In this document: one piece after another, positions 22,862-30,642 of the stretch
How the letters are laid out: the number at the start of each line of letters is the position of its first letter
Numbering within the stretch: position 1 is the first letter of the stretch
Assembly (NCBI GenBank): GCA_900549885.1
Contig: URQA01000014.1
Span: 1 to 30,642 of the forward strand
Direction of reading: 5' to 3'
Source: an uncultured Eubacteriales bacterium
GTDB taxonomy: Bacteria > Bacillota > Clostridia > Oscillospirales > Oscillospiraceae
Length of the DNA: 30,642 nucleotides
Notes under the pieces: model-generated
Seen by the model: only the letters and a program-made list of their open reading frames with translations
What the model was told of the DNA's origin: nothing
Databases searched by the model: none
Made by a program: the position numbers and the translations under genes

Positions 22862-23422
22862 TTAAAAGGTCCTGACATAGCGCAGGTCTACACAGACAGC
22901 GTCCGGCGGAAAGGGGATCTCCGCATGGGTGCCGTCCCAGGAAAAGCCGTGGCGGGCGTAAAAGCGGCGGGCCTTTTCATTTTCCCGCAGGACAAAAACG
23001 AATTGCTTGGAAAAGCCCAGCGTTCGCAGGCGGCGGACCACTTCATCGAACAGCATCCCGCCGTATCCCCGGCCCCGCTCTTCCGGATGAGTGTAGAAGG
23101 AGACAATCTCCCCCCAGTCCTGATAAGCGTCGTTGGGGAACGCAGAGGGCTGCCCGGCGTTGAGGTTTTCTGTCCTGGCCGGACCGTAATTGATACAGGC
23201 CACTGGAGTATCCTCTCTGTAAAGGAGCAGACCATGACAACGGCCTGTCTCGTAGTCGGTCCGAAACTGTCCCACCCAACGCTCGTCGGTGATCTCCCGG
23301 GCCATGTACTCGTCAGGGACATATCCTCGGTAAGTATCCCGCCAGCCCAGAGCGTGGATCAGGGACATGGCCCGGAAGTGATCTTCCGTGCAAGCGTCCA
23401 CAAAAGAAAGATCTTCAGACAA
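22862..23422 (-). CDS. GNAT family N-acetyltransferase
   Basis: A 186-residue acetyltransferase of the GNAT fold that moves an acetyl group from acetyl-CoA to an amine. The acetyl-CoA pyrophosphate loop is visible in EERGRGYGGMLFDEVVRRLRTLGF near residue 125, after the beta-4 strand WGEIVSFYTHPE. The C-terminal QFVFVLRENEKARRFYARHGFSWDG is the usual last segment. The start is TTG 23422: an excellent GGAGGT lies 7 bases upstream, and the longer frame to ATG 23479 reads through that site. Upstream are two similar GGGG-7-CCCC hairpins. The acceptor is unknown. It may form a two-gene unit with the C-S lyase gene downstream. Confidence 0.88.
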   Translation of the reverse strand: MSEDLSFVDACTEDHFRAMSLIHALGWRDTYRGYVPDEYMAREITDERWVGQFRTDYETGRCHGLLLYREDTPVACINYGPARTENLNAGQPSAFPNDAYQDWGEIVSFYTHPEERGRGYGGMLFDEVVRRLRTLGFSKQFVFVLRENEKARRFYARHGFSWDGTHAEIPFPPDAVCVDLRYVRTF

Positions 23423-23484
23423 GATGGTCACCTCCGTAATTAGATGGGGACACAGCCCCCGCAGATTTAGGAAATGCACTCCCT

Positions 23485-23506
23485 GAAAAGCGGGGCACAG
23501 TTCCCC
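23485..23506 (-). terminator. Weak terminator candidate after the activase operon
   Basis: On the minus strand GGGG (23506-23503), loop AACTGTG, CCCC (23495-23492), then GCTTTTC. The stem is only 4 bp of G-C, so efficiency is uncertain. Confidence 0.35.
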
Positions 23507-23574
23507 AGTTGGCGCTGTGAAAAAGAGCGGGGAAAAAGAAGCCGTTACGTCAAGGGTGCGCTTTTAGAGATGGG

Positions 23575-24897
23575 CTACACCACGCCGACCAGCTCCCGCT
23601 CACGGTCAGTTTGAGCGGAAGCGCGTTCCCGCTCCTGCTTGGCCAAGGCTTTGGCGTTGGCCAGCATGAGCTTGATGCGGTTTTCCTGGTTGATTTTGGT
23701 AGCGCCGGGGTCGTAGTCGATGGCCACAATATTGGAGTTGGGGTAGTCGTCCTTCAGCTTACGGATCATGCCCTTGCCCACGATATGGTTGGGCAGACAG
23801 CCAAAGGGCTGAGTGCACACGATGTTGGGCACCCCGGCGTGGATGAGTTCCAGCATCTCCCCGGTGAGCAGCCAGCCCTCGCCCATCTTGTTGCCGTCGC
23901 CCAGATAACCCTTGACCAGCTGATGCATATTCTCAAAGGTGCCGGGGCGGCGGAAACGGGTTTTGGCGATGGCGGCGATCATATCCTTCTGGCAGGCCTC
24001 GATATAGCCCTTAAAGACTTGGCAGATCTTCTTTTTTAGCCATAGGCCGCCGTAGATGTTTACGTCCACCTCCCGGTTGAAGATCTTAAAGATCATAAAA
24101 TCGGTCAGGCCGGGCACCACGGGTTCTGCCCCTTCGCTGAGCAGAAAGTCCTCCAGGTTGTTGTTGCCCAGGGGAGAGAATTTGACATAAATTTCGCCCA
24201 CGACACCCACCCGGACCTTTTCCTCGCCGGATACGGGAATGGCCTCGAAATCCCGGCAGATATCATCAAAAGCCAGGCGCATCTGCTTGCGGCTCATGCC
24301 CTTGCCCTTTTGGAAGCCCTCGATGAGACGGCTCTGCCAGTACTCCACCATTTTGTCCGTCTCTCCGTGGGTAAGCTCATAAGGGCGAACCTGGTTGGCC
24401 AGACACACGATCAGATCACCGTACATCATGGCGTAGATCATCTTGCGGATCATGGACAGGGTCAGAGTCCAGCCAGGATTTTTCTCCAGCCCGGACAGGT
24501 TGACGGAGATGACGGGGACGAATTCCAAACCAGCCTTGACCAAGGCCTTGCGCAGCAGGTGAATGTAGTTGGACGCCCGGCAGCCACCTCCGGTCTGGGT
24601 GATGAACAGGGCAATTTTGTGGGGGTCATAGCCGCCGTTTTTGATGGCGTCGATGAGCTGGCCGATGACCAGAAGGGCGGGATAACAGGTGTCGTTGTGG
24701 ACATATTTCAGCCCCTCGTCCACGATGCCCCGGTGGTTGGTGGTGAGCATATCCACCTTATAGCCCTCCAGCTCCAGAAGCTGGCGGAACATACCGAAGT
24801 GGACGGGCAGCATCTGGGGCATGAGGATGGTATACTCCTCCTTCATCTCCTTGGTGAACAGCAGACGCCCGTCCTTATCATAGACTAGTTTTGCCAT
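23575..24897 (-). CDS. CoA-enzyme activase C-terminal part / HgdB-like protein (COG3581 type)
   Basis: A 440-residue protein matching the C-terminal third of the large CoA-substrate-specific enzyme activases and related to 2-hydroxyacyl-CoA dehydratase subunits (HgdB/HgdC-like), which carry iron-sulfur clusters. Cysteines in conserved contexts are HNDTCYPALLVIGQ, TQTGGGCRASNYIHLLRKAL and IVCTQPFGCLPNHIVGKG. A MGEGWLLTGEMLELI block is also conserved. ATG 24897 follows AAAGGAG. In many Clostridia this domain is fused behind the BcrAD-DUF2229 part in one chain of about 1,400 residues; here it is a separate gene, with a GNAT gene between it and the 979-residue partner. The two probably form a complex. 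Substrate and physiological reaction are unknown. Confidence 0.8.
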   Translation of the reverse strand: MAKLVYDKDGRLLFTKEMKEEYTILMPQMLPVHFGMFRQLLELEGYKVDMLTTNHRGIVDEGLKYVHNDTCYPALLVIGQLIDAIKNGGYDPHKIALFITQTGGGCRASNYIHLLRKALVKAGLEFVPVISVNLSGLEKNPGWTLTLSMIRKMIYAMMYGDLIVCLANQVRPYELTHGETDKMVEYWQSRLIEGFQKGKGMSRKQMRLAFDDICRDFEAIPVSGEEKVRVGVVGEIYVKFSPLGNNNLEDFLLSEGAEPVVPGLTDFMIFKIFNREVDVNIYGGLWLKKKICQVFKGYIEACQKDMIAAIAKTRFRRPGTFENMHQLVKGYLGDGNKMGEGWLLTGEMLELIHAGVPNIVCTQPFGCLPNHIVGKGMIRKLKDDYPNSNIVAIDYDPGATKINQENRIKLMLANAKALAKQERERASAQTDRERELVGVV

Positions 24898-24922
24898 AGA
24901 ATGAAGCTCCTTTCAGGAGAGG

Positions 24923-25642
24923 TCAAAGCTCGGACCAGTACATCAGTCCGGCGGAACGCTGGTAGCCCAGGGAACGCTGCAGAGCCAGAGACGGCTCGTT
25001 GCCGTCAAACACCTGGCCATAAGGGATATGCCCTCGGGACAGCTCCAAATTGGTGAGATAGGATTGCAGCAAGGTGGCGATCCCTTGACGGCGGTAGTTC
25101 GGCAAGACCTCCAACAGACCCACAGTGCCCTCAGCGTGAAAACCAATAAATCCGGCCAGGTTTGCCCCATCAAAGGCTCCGTACAGCGCCCCCAAGGCGA
25201 TGCGCCCGGACAGATATCCGCCGTCAGTCAGCTGATAGTGAGCCTCCACCAGAGGCAGGTGGTCCATAGTCAGCGGACGGATCTGGAAGCGGGAGGGGGG
25301 GAGGTCCAGCGGTTCACGGGCGAGGTAGCCTACTTGCCAGCAGGAAGTCATGGACTGGTATCCGAAGCGCCGCCGGAGGGCGGGGAAGGAGTGCGCCTCA
25401 TGGATGGTGACAAATTCCGGCTTTATAGGAATGAGGGAGCATAAGTGCTCTGCCACAGCCTCGTTTTGGGCAAACATAGTGTAGAGAACTCCGTTATCGT
25501 CCTGGTTGGACACGGCCACCAGCGCTCCCTCCGGCGCGGCGTACAGCACCCGGCCGGTGCCCCTGCGGACAGGTTCAGTCATATCAAGGTACAGCGCCGG
25601 GTCCCGTTCAAATACCGCCTGGCAGCGGGATAAATCAGTCAT
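24923..25642 (-). CDS. GNAT-like acetyltransferase
   Basis: A 239-residue protein with an N-terminal half of unclear homology and a C-terminal GNAT (FR47-like) domain: FQIRPLTMDHLPLVEAHYQL near residue 118, LAGFIGFHAEGTVGLLEVLPNYRRQGIATLLQSYL with the acetyl-CoA loop near 175, and PSLALQRSLGYQRSAGLMYW at the end. ATG 25642 follows AAAGGAG at 7-base spacing. It lies between the two activase genes, 25 bases before the smaller and 45 bases after the larger, on the same strand, so it is very likely cotranscribed with them. Whether it acts on the activase, on CoA metabolites or on something unrelated cannot be told. Confidence 0.85.
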   Translation of the reverse strand: MTDLSRCQAVFERDPALYLDMTEPVRRGTGRVLYAAPEGALVAVSNQDDNGVLYTMFAQNEAVAEHLCSLIPIKPEFVTIHEAHSFPALRRRFGYQSMTSCWQVGYLAREPLDLPPSRFQIRPLTMDHLPLVEAHYQLTDGGYLSGRIALGALYGAFDGANLAGFIGFHAEGTVGLLEVLPNYRRQGIATLLQSYLTNLELSRGHIPYGQVFDGNEPSLALQRSLGYQRSAGLMYWSEL

Positions 25643-25687
25643 TGTATGCTCCTTTGCGACAGTGCGAAGCGCTGCGTATGCGGCGTT

Positions 25688-28627
25688 TTACTGGTTGTTC
25701 TTTTTGCGCTCGTCCATGGCCGCCATCAGGGACCTCACCCGGATCTTTACCGCGCCCAGATTGCTGATGTCATCGATCTTCAGCTGGGTGTAAAGCTTTC
25801 CTCCATCTTCCAGGATGGAGCGAACCTCGTCGCCGGTAATGGCGTCGGTGCCGCAGCCGAAGCTCACCAGTTGGATGAGCTGCATATCCGGCTGCTCACA
25901 CACATACCGGGCGGCGTTGTACATCCGGGACTGGAAGGTCCACTGGTTGAGCACCTTCCGGGGGGCGTAGTCCTCATGGAAGGCCACCGCGTCCTCGCTG
26001 ACCAGCACAAAGCCGAAGGAGGTGATCAGGTCGTTGATGCCATGGTTGATCTCCGGGTCGATGTGGTAGGGCCGCCCGGCCAGCACGATGATGGGGCGGC
26101 CTTCGCGCCGGGCCTGATCGATGTAGGCCTGGCCAGTGGTGCGGATGTCCTGCTTATAGGCGTCATAGGCGGCGTAGGCCCGCCGGATGGCGGCGGCAGC
26201 CTCCTTTTTGGGCACGCCGAAGGTGTCGCGGAACCACTGGGCGCCGATGCGCTCGTAATCCTTGGGACGATGCAGGCCCACATAGGGGTCCAGAAAGCGG
26301 ACCTGTTTCAGATCGGGCACGTTGGCGGCCAGCAGCTCGGGGTAGTAGGCCACCACCGGGCAGTTGTAGTTGTTGTCCGAAGTCTTTTCGTCGAAGTTGT
26401 AGGACATGCAGGGGTAGAAGATGGCATCCACGCCCTTTTCCACTAGGGCCACCACATGGCCGTGGAGCAGCTTAGCGGGGTAGCACACCGTATCTGAGGG
26501 GATGGTGCGCTGGCCCTTGATGTACAACTTTCGGGAGGACTCGGGGGAGAGGACCACCTCGAAGTTCAGCGCCGTGAACAGCTCGAACCAGAAGGGCAGG
26601 TTCTCATACATATTCAGCCCAAAGGGGATGCCGATACGGCCCCGGGAGCCGTCCCCGCTGCCCTTGCCCTCCAGAGAGCGCAGCTTCTTGTATTTGTAGT
26701 TGTACAGGTCGGGCAGCTCCACCTTGGCCTTGCCCAGGGGGCGGGAGCAGCGGTTGCCCGAGATGAATCGGCGGCCGCCGTCAAAGGTGTTGACGGTGAG
26801 AGAGCAGTGGTTGGTGCACAGATTGCAGGTGACGGGTTTTGCTGTGTGGGAGAAGGACTGTAATGCTTCCACACTTAACAGAGTGGACTGCTCCAGCCCC
26901 AGATTTCGGGCGGCCAGGGCCGCGCCAAAGGCGCCCATGATGCCCGAGATGGTAGGCCGGGTGACGTTGCGGCCCAGCTCCTGCTCAAAGGCCCGGAGCA
27001 CCGCGTCGTTGTAGAAGGTGCCCCCCTGGACCACGATGTGCCGGCCCAGATCATCGGCGTTGGCGGCCCGGATGACCTTGTATACCGCGTTTTTCACAAT
27101 GGAGATGGACAGGCCGGCGGAGATGTCCTCCACGCTGGCCCCGTCCTTCTGGGCTTGCTTGACACTGGAGTTCATGAACACGGTGCACCGGGAGCCCAGG
27201 TTCACCGGATGCTTGGCGAAGAGACCGATCTTGGCGAAGTCGGCGATACTGTAGCCCAGGGCCTTGGCGAAGGTCTCGATGAAAGAGCCGCAGCCGGAAG
27301 AGCAGGCCTCGTTGAGCATGATGGAGTCCACCGCGCCGTTGCGGATCTTGAAGCACTTCATGTCCTGGCCGCCGATATCGATGATGAAGTCCACGTCCGG
27401 GTTGAAGTGGGCGGCGGCCCGGTAGTGGGCCACGGTCTCCACCAGACCCAGGTCACAGGAGAAAGCGTTTTTGATGAGGTCCTCCCCGTAGCCGGTGACG
27501 GCGGAACCCTTTATGGTGATGCGGTCCCCACACAGCTTATAGATCTCCTTCAGCTGCTCCAGCACGATGGCCACCGGGTTGCCCAGGTTGGAGTGGTAGT
27601 AGGTATAGAGCAGCCCTCCGTCCGGGGTGATGAGGGCCATCTTGGTGGTGGTGGAGCCGGCGTCGATGCCCAGATAGGCGTCCCCGGTGTAGGTGGCGAT
27701 ATCTGCCTGGGGCGGTGTGGAGGCGTTGTGCCGGGCGGTGAAGGCGTCGTACTCCGCCTGGTTTTGGAACAGGGGAGGCATGGTGTCCACCACCGTGGTG
27801 GCCCCGCGGCTCTCCTCCAGCAGCTTGAGCAGTTCCTCAAAGGGGCGGGACTCAAAATCGGTGGAGCACAGGGCCGCCCCCATAGCGGCAAAGCAGTCCC
27901 CGTCCTCCGGGAAGATGGCGTGCTCCTCATCCAGCTGCAAGGTCTTCACAAACCGCTCCCGCAGCCCCATGAGGAAGTGCAGCGGCCCGCCCAGAAAGAC
28001 GATCTTGCCCTTCAGCTCCCGGCCCTGGGTGAGGCCGGCCACCGTCTGGTCCACCACCGCCTGGAAGATGGAGGCGGCCACGTCCTCTTTCCGGCCGCCC
28101 TGGTTCAAAATGGGCTGGATGTCGCTCTTGGCGAACACGCCGCACCGGGAGGCGATAGGGTAGATCTTCTCGTGTTTTAGGCTCAGCTCGTCCAGCTCGC
28201 TCACCGTGACGTTCATCAGCGTAGCCATCTGGTCGATGAAGGCGCCGGTGCCCCCGGCGCAGGAGCCATTCATCCGCTCCTCCAGCGCGCCGCCGAAGAA
28301 GATGATTTTGGCGTCCTCGCCCCCCAGCTCAATGACCGCGTCTGTGTCCGGTATGTAGGCGTTCACCGCCGCGGCGGTGGCGTACACCTCCTGGACGAAA
28401 TCCAGCCCCGCGGCCTTGGCCACGCCTAATCCAGCCGAGCCGGTGACCACCAGCTTGACTTTCTGCCCGGTCAGCATATCCCGGATGGAGCGCAGCGTCT
28501 CGCAGGCCCGCTCCCTAGCCTTGGAATAGTGCCGCTCGTAGGAGCGGAACAGCAGCTTGTTGTTCTCGTCCAGCACCACCACCTTGACCGTGGTGGAGCC
28601 GATATCAATTCCGACACGCAGATCCAT
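25688..28627 (-). CDS. 2-hydroxyacyl-CoA dehydratase activase-related ATPase (BcrA/BadF tandem plus DUF2229)
   Basis: A 979-residue protein with two ASKHA/BadF-type ATPase domains and a DUF2229 region. Domain one opens MDLRVGIDIGSTTVKVVVLD and contains GSCAGGTGAFIDQMA. Domain two starts near residue 317 (YLGIDAGSTTTKMAL) with NEACSSGCGSFIETFA near 438, whose cysteines bind the bridging [4Fe-4S] cluster in known activases. A cysteine cluster VTCNLCTNHC is near 600, and DUF2229 runs from about 662 (RIGIPFGLNMYENLPFWFELF). Relatives use ATP to push an electron into CoA-ester dehydratases or reductases. ATG 28627 follows AAGAGGTG. It is the first gene of a leftward operon with the GNAT gene and the 440-residue C-terminal partner. 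No dehydratase alpha/beta or CoA-transferase genes are in the window, so the target is unknown. Confidence 0.88.
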   Translation of the reverse strand: MDLRVGIDIGSTTVKVVVLDENNKLLFRSYERHYSKARERACETLRSIRDMLTGQKVKLVVTGSAGLGVAKAAGLDFVQEVYATAAAVNAYIPDTDAVIELGGEDAKIIFFGGALEERMNGSCAGGTGAFIDQMATLMNVTVSELDELSLKHEKIYPIASRCGVFAKSDIQPILNQGGRKEDVAASIFQAVVDQTVAGLTQGRELKGKIVFLGGPLHFLMGLRERFVKTLQLDEEHAIFPEDGDCFAAMGAALCSTDFESRPFEELLKLLEESRGATTVVDTMPPLFQNQAEYDAFTARHNASTPPQADIATYTGDAYLGIDAGSTTTKMALITPDGGLLYTYYHSNLGNPVAIVLEQLKEIYKLCGDRITIKGSAVTGYGEDLIKNAFSCDLGLVETVAHYRAAAHFNPDVDFIIDIGGQDMKCFKIRNGAVDSIMLNEACSSGCGSFIETFAKALGYSIADFAKIGLFAKHPVNLGSRCTVFMNSSVKQAQKDGASVEDISAGLSISIVKNAVYKVIRAANADDLGRHIVVQGGTFYNDAVLRAFEQELGRNVTRPTISGIMGAFGAALAARNLGLEQSTLLSVEALQSFSHTAKPVTCNLCTNHCSLTVNTFDGGRRFISGNRCSRPLGKAKVELPDLYNYKYKKLRSLEGKGSGDGSRGRIGIPFGLNMYENLPFWFELFTALNFEVVLSPESSRKLYIKGQRTIPSDTVCYPAKLLHGHVVALVEKGVDAIFYPCMSYNFDEKTSDNNYNCPVVAYYPELLAANVPDLKQVRFLDPYVGLHRPKDYERIGAQWFRDTFGVPKKEAAAAIRRAYAAYDAYKQDIRTTGQAYIDQARREGRPIIVLAGRPYHIDPEINHGINDLITSFGFVLVSEDAVAFHEDYAPRKVLNQWTFQSRMYNAARYVCEQPDMQLIQLVSFGCGTDAITGDEVRSILEDGGKLYTQLKIDDISNLGAVKIRVRSLMAAMDERKKNNQ

Positions 28628-28691
28628 GCTATCACACCTCTTGCCCGTGAAAGGTCCACGGAAACCAATCCATGATATTTATAACTTACTT

Positions 28692-28720
28692 ATTTTATAG
28701 GAGTTGCGTCGAATTTTCAA
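28692..28720 (-). promoter_or_regulatory. Promoter of the activase operon
   Basis: On the minus strand TTGAAA (28720-28715), a 17-base spacer, TAAAAT (28697-28692). It is 65 bases ahead of the start codon and diverges from the GntR promoter. Confidence 0.65.
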
Positions 28721-28766
28721 CTGTGTTTTTCTGACAGAGACAAGAAATTTTGACGGTATTCTACTG

Positions 28767-28795
28767 TTGACAAGGTGTATTATCTGCATTATAAT
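28767..28795 (+). promoter_or_regulatory. Promoter of the gntR operon
   Basis: Consensus TTGACA (28767-28772), exact 17-base spacer, TATAAT (28790-28795). The -10 lies inside the palindrome at 28785-28805. Confidence 0.9.
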
Positions 28796-28805
28796 AAATA
28801 ATGCA
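28785..28805. promoter_or_regulatory. Operator-like perfect palindrome over the gntR -10 box
   Basis: TGCATTAT (28785-28792) and ATAATGCA (28798-28805) around AATAA. Its place over the -10 and just ahead of a GntR-family gene indicates autorepression. Confidence 0.7.
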
Positions 28806-28822
28806 AAAAAAGGGGGGAGACC

Positions 28823-29197
28823 ATGCTTTTACATCTGGATTTCAGCAGCGGTGTGCCCATCTACCAGCAGATCCGCAACCAGATCGTACTGGGCATTGCC
28901 AGCGGCAGCCTGCCGCCGGGACAGCGGCTGCCCACCATTCGCGGGCTGGCGGAAGAGGCGGGTATTAACATGATGACGGTAAACAAGGCATATCAGCTGT
29001 TGAAGCAGGAGGGGTATATTCAGACCGACCGGCGCAGCGGGGCTATGGTGTGCCCCCAGGTGGGAAGGACAGGACCCAGCGAGGAGACCCTGCGCGCTCT
29101 GCGGCTGCATCTGTCTGAGCTGCGGCTGGCAGGCGTGGGCAGGGATGAGGCGCTGGAGCTGTGCGCCAGACTATATGACGAGGGGGAACAAGAATGA
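28823..29197 (+). CDS. GntR-family transcriptional regulator, YtrA subfamily
   Basis: A 124-residue regulator with an N-terminal GntR winged helix-turn-helix (VPIYQQIRNQIVLGIASGSLPPGQRLPTIRGLAEEAGINMMTVNKAYQLLKQEGYIQTDRRSGAMV) and only a short helical C-terminus (about 45 residues), as in the YtrA group, which usually represses its own operon encoding membrane or ABC-transport proteins. ATG 28823 follows GGGGGGAG. The downstream membrane-protein gene starts inside its stop codon (ATGA overlap), so the two are translationally coupled. A perfect palindrome over the promoter is the likely binding site. The effector is unknown, and the short C-terminus leaves little room for a ligand pocket. Confidence 0.92.
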   Translation: MLLHLDFSSGVPIYQQIRNQIVLGIASGSLPPGQRLPTIRGLAEEAGINMMTVNKAYQLLKQEGYIQTDRRSGAMVCPQVGRTGPSEETLRALRLHLSELRLAGVGRDEALELCARLYDEGEQE

Positions 29198-30558
29198 TTG
29201 TGAGGATGATTTTGTGGCTGTGCGTCATCTGGGTACCCGCCATGGAGTACATCTTCATGGCCAACGAGACAAAGTTCAAGAAAAACATTACTATCGGCGT
29301 GACCCTGCCCCATGAGGGCCGGACAGACCCCGAGGTGCAGGGGCGGCTGAAACGCTTTAAGGTTCAGCTGGGAGTGGTGTGCTTGGGATTGACGCTGCTG
29401 GCACTGGCGGGGTTGCTGCTACCGGCGGACATAGGGCTGAGCCTGACTTTGATGCTGGTGTGGGTTGACGCGGCCATTGTGGCGCCCATGGTGCTTTACG
29501 CTCTGTGCAATCGGGATCTGAAGCGCATCAAGGCGCAACGGGGCTGGAGGCGGCTGCCGGAGGCGACGGTAACGGTGGACCTGACTGCGGCGGCTCAGCC
29601 GGGGAAAGAGCTAAACTTGGCGCATTTTCTGCCCCCACTGGCGGTCAGCCTACTCCCCGTCGTGTGGGAGCTGGTGGCAGGGGAGGCGCTGTTGGGGGCG
29701 CTCATGCTGACATTTCCCCTGTGTGTGGCCCTTTTCTATATTCTGTACCGCTATGCATTCCGCCGCCGTTCTGAGGTGGTGGACGACAACGCCAGCCTCA
29801 CGGAGACACTTACCCGGCTGCGGCGGCGGTACTGGCGCAGGACCTGGCTGTGGGTCAGCTGGTTTATGGCCTTGTTCGCCATGGGAATGGAGCTGTGCTT
29901 CTATGCGCCCCTGGCCGGGGGCGTGTTCGTCGGCGTGCTTACTCTGGGGCTGATGGTGGTGTGTTTCCGGCTGGAGTTCGGCCTGCGCCGGGCCCAGGAG
30001 AAGCTCACTGTCAGCAGCGGCACTGGCTGGTATGTGGACGAGGATGACAAATGGCTGTGGGGCCTGTTCTACTACGACCCCCACGACCGCCGGATCATCG
30101 TGAATAACCGTGTGGGCATCAACACCACTATGAATCTGGCCCGCCGGGGCGGCCAGGCGATGATGGGGCTGGTGGCAGCCCTACTGATTTTCATGCCCCT
30201 GCTGGGAGTGTGGATCATGGGAGAGGAGAACGCCCCAGTGGAACTCGCCCTCAGCGACACGGCCCTGACAGCAAGCCATGGGCGCAGCGAGTATGAGATC
30301 GCCCTGGACGATATCCAAGAGGTGCAGCTGCTGGACCAGCTGCCCGACGGCCTGCGCCGGGTGATGGGCACCGCCATGGACACAGTACAGAAGGGTCAGT
30401 ATACCAGCGCGGAACTGGGCAGCCTGACCCTCTGCCTGGACCCCCGGACGGGCCCCTGGCTATTGGTGACCACCCGAGAGGAGACGGTGTACTTACTGGG
30501 GAGCAGTGCCCCAGAAGCGGCAGAAGAGATCGCTGTCAGCTTGGGGACATTGCCGTGA
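29194..30558 (+). CDS. DUF5808 multi-pass membrane protein with PH-like C-terminus
   Basis: A 454-residue integral membrane protein of unknown function. Hydrophobic segments occur near residues 3-22, 57-78, 82-103, 145-190 (probably two), 219-262 (two) and 315-336. Between the last two is the DUF5808 signature DKWLWGLFYYDPHDRRIIVNNRVGINTTMNLAR at about 284-316. The last about 110 residues are soluble and read like a bacterial PH-type domain (YEIALDDIQEVQLLDQLPDGL ... LYLDPRTGPWLLVTTREETVYLL-like strands). ATG 29194 overlaps the gntR stop by four bases. YtrA-type regulators commonly precede this kind of protein, which suggests an envelope-stress or transport-linked role, but none is established. 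Confidence 0.82.
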   Translation: MIVRMILWLCVIWVPAMEYIFMANETKFKKNITIGVTLPHEGRTDPEVQGRLKRFKVQLGVVCLGLTLLALAGLLLPADIGLSLTLMLVWVDAAIVAPMVLYALCNRDLKRIKAQRGWRRLPEATVTVDLTAAAQPGKELNLAHFLPPLAVSLLPVVWELVAGEALLGALMLTFPLCVALFYILYRYAFRRRSEVVDDNASLTETLTRLRRRYWRRTWLWVSWFMALFAMGMELCFYAPLAGGVFVGVLTLGLMVVCFRLEFGLRRAQEKLTVSSGTGWYVDEDDKWLWGLFYYDPHDRRIIVNNRVGINTTMNLARRGGQAMMGLVAALLIFMPLLGVWIMGEENAPVELALSDTALTASHGRSEYEIALDDIQEVQLLDQLPDGLRRVMGTAMDTVQKGQYTSAELGSLTLCLDPRTGPWLLVTTREETVYLLGSSAPEAAEEIAVSLGTLP

Positions 30559-30620
30559 AGTTTGGCGGCTAACTGCGCAAGATAGAGCGGCGCCCGTTGA
30601 CACACAGAAACGGCCCCGGC

Positions 30621-30642
30621 GGGCCGGCTGTATAGCCGGCCC
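30621..30642. terminator. Hairpin at the window edge
   Basis: GGGCCGGCT (30621-30629) pairs with AGCCGGCCC (30634-30642) over loop GTAT. It lies 62 bases after the last gene. The window ends at the stem, so a T-tract cannot be seen. A TTGACA at 30597-30602 could be a -35 of something beyond the window. Confidence 0.5.

Noticed and set aside
27038..28180. A 380-residue rightward frame
   Set aside because: Antisense shadow of the activase gene with biased His/Gly/Val composition.
28703..28712. GCGTCGAA as a Spo0A box upstream of the activase operon
   Set aside because: It matches the box in six of seven positions at best, stands alone and has no sporulation gene beside it.

Overview
The window looks like chromosomal DNA of a GC-rich, spore-forming member of the class Clostridia, probably a gut Oscillospiraceae (Flavonifractor/Lawsonibacter-like). 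The pointers are a spoIIGA-sigE sporulation pair, a YtrA-type GntR regulator, split 2-hydroxyacyl-CoA dehydratase activase genes, strong AGGAGG ribosome binding sites and a large surface protein with SLH anchors. The placement is inferred from gene content and was not tested by a search.

Layout. 1-5.3 kb: a DUF2500 protein, a convergent amidohydrolase, then a rightward run rarA, DUF951 protein, hisC-like aminotransferase, radical SAM protein. 5.6-7.3 kb: spoIIGA-sigE, without sigG behind it. 7.3-8.1 kb: one tRNA-Ser(GGA) and two identical tRNA-Ala(GGC). 8.1-11.3 kb: a redox/ADP-ribosylation module that looks less GC-rich by eye. It has a leftward HxlR regulator and, diverging from it across a 32-bp operator-like inverted repeat, an FMN-binding protein, an FMN-barrel/ferredoxin fusion, a zinc-type macrodomain and a SirTM-type sirtuin. 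The module is bracketed by the intact tRNA-Ala genes and, at 11.58 kb, a mutated 3' fragment of the same tRNA with its terminator. 11.8-12.5 kb: an unrecognised leftward gene whose best start codon is ATC.

12.6-21.5 kb holds the most interesting system. A tyrosine recombinase with a complete active site is followed by three direct copies of a 21-22 bp sequence at 41-42 bp spacing, then a fourth copy in inverted orientation about 250 bp further on. The inverted copy lies immediately upstream of a two-gene operon: a four-repeat zinc-ribbon protein and a 2,222-residue fibro-slime/isopeptide/SLH surface protein. A terminator and an outward promoter lie between the inverted copies, and the promoter -10 falls inside the repeat. 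This is the architecture expected of an invertible promoter switch (phase variation) for a giant adhesin.

21.5-28.6 kb is leftward: a PatB/MalY-like C-S lyase, two GNAT acetyltransferases and a CoA-enzyme activase split into a 979-residue and a 440-residue protein with one GNAT gene between them. 28.8-30.6 kb is a rightward GntR/DUF5808 membrane protein operon with a perfect operator-like palindrome over its -10 box. Many long antisense reading frames exist because of the high GC content and are not reported as genes.
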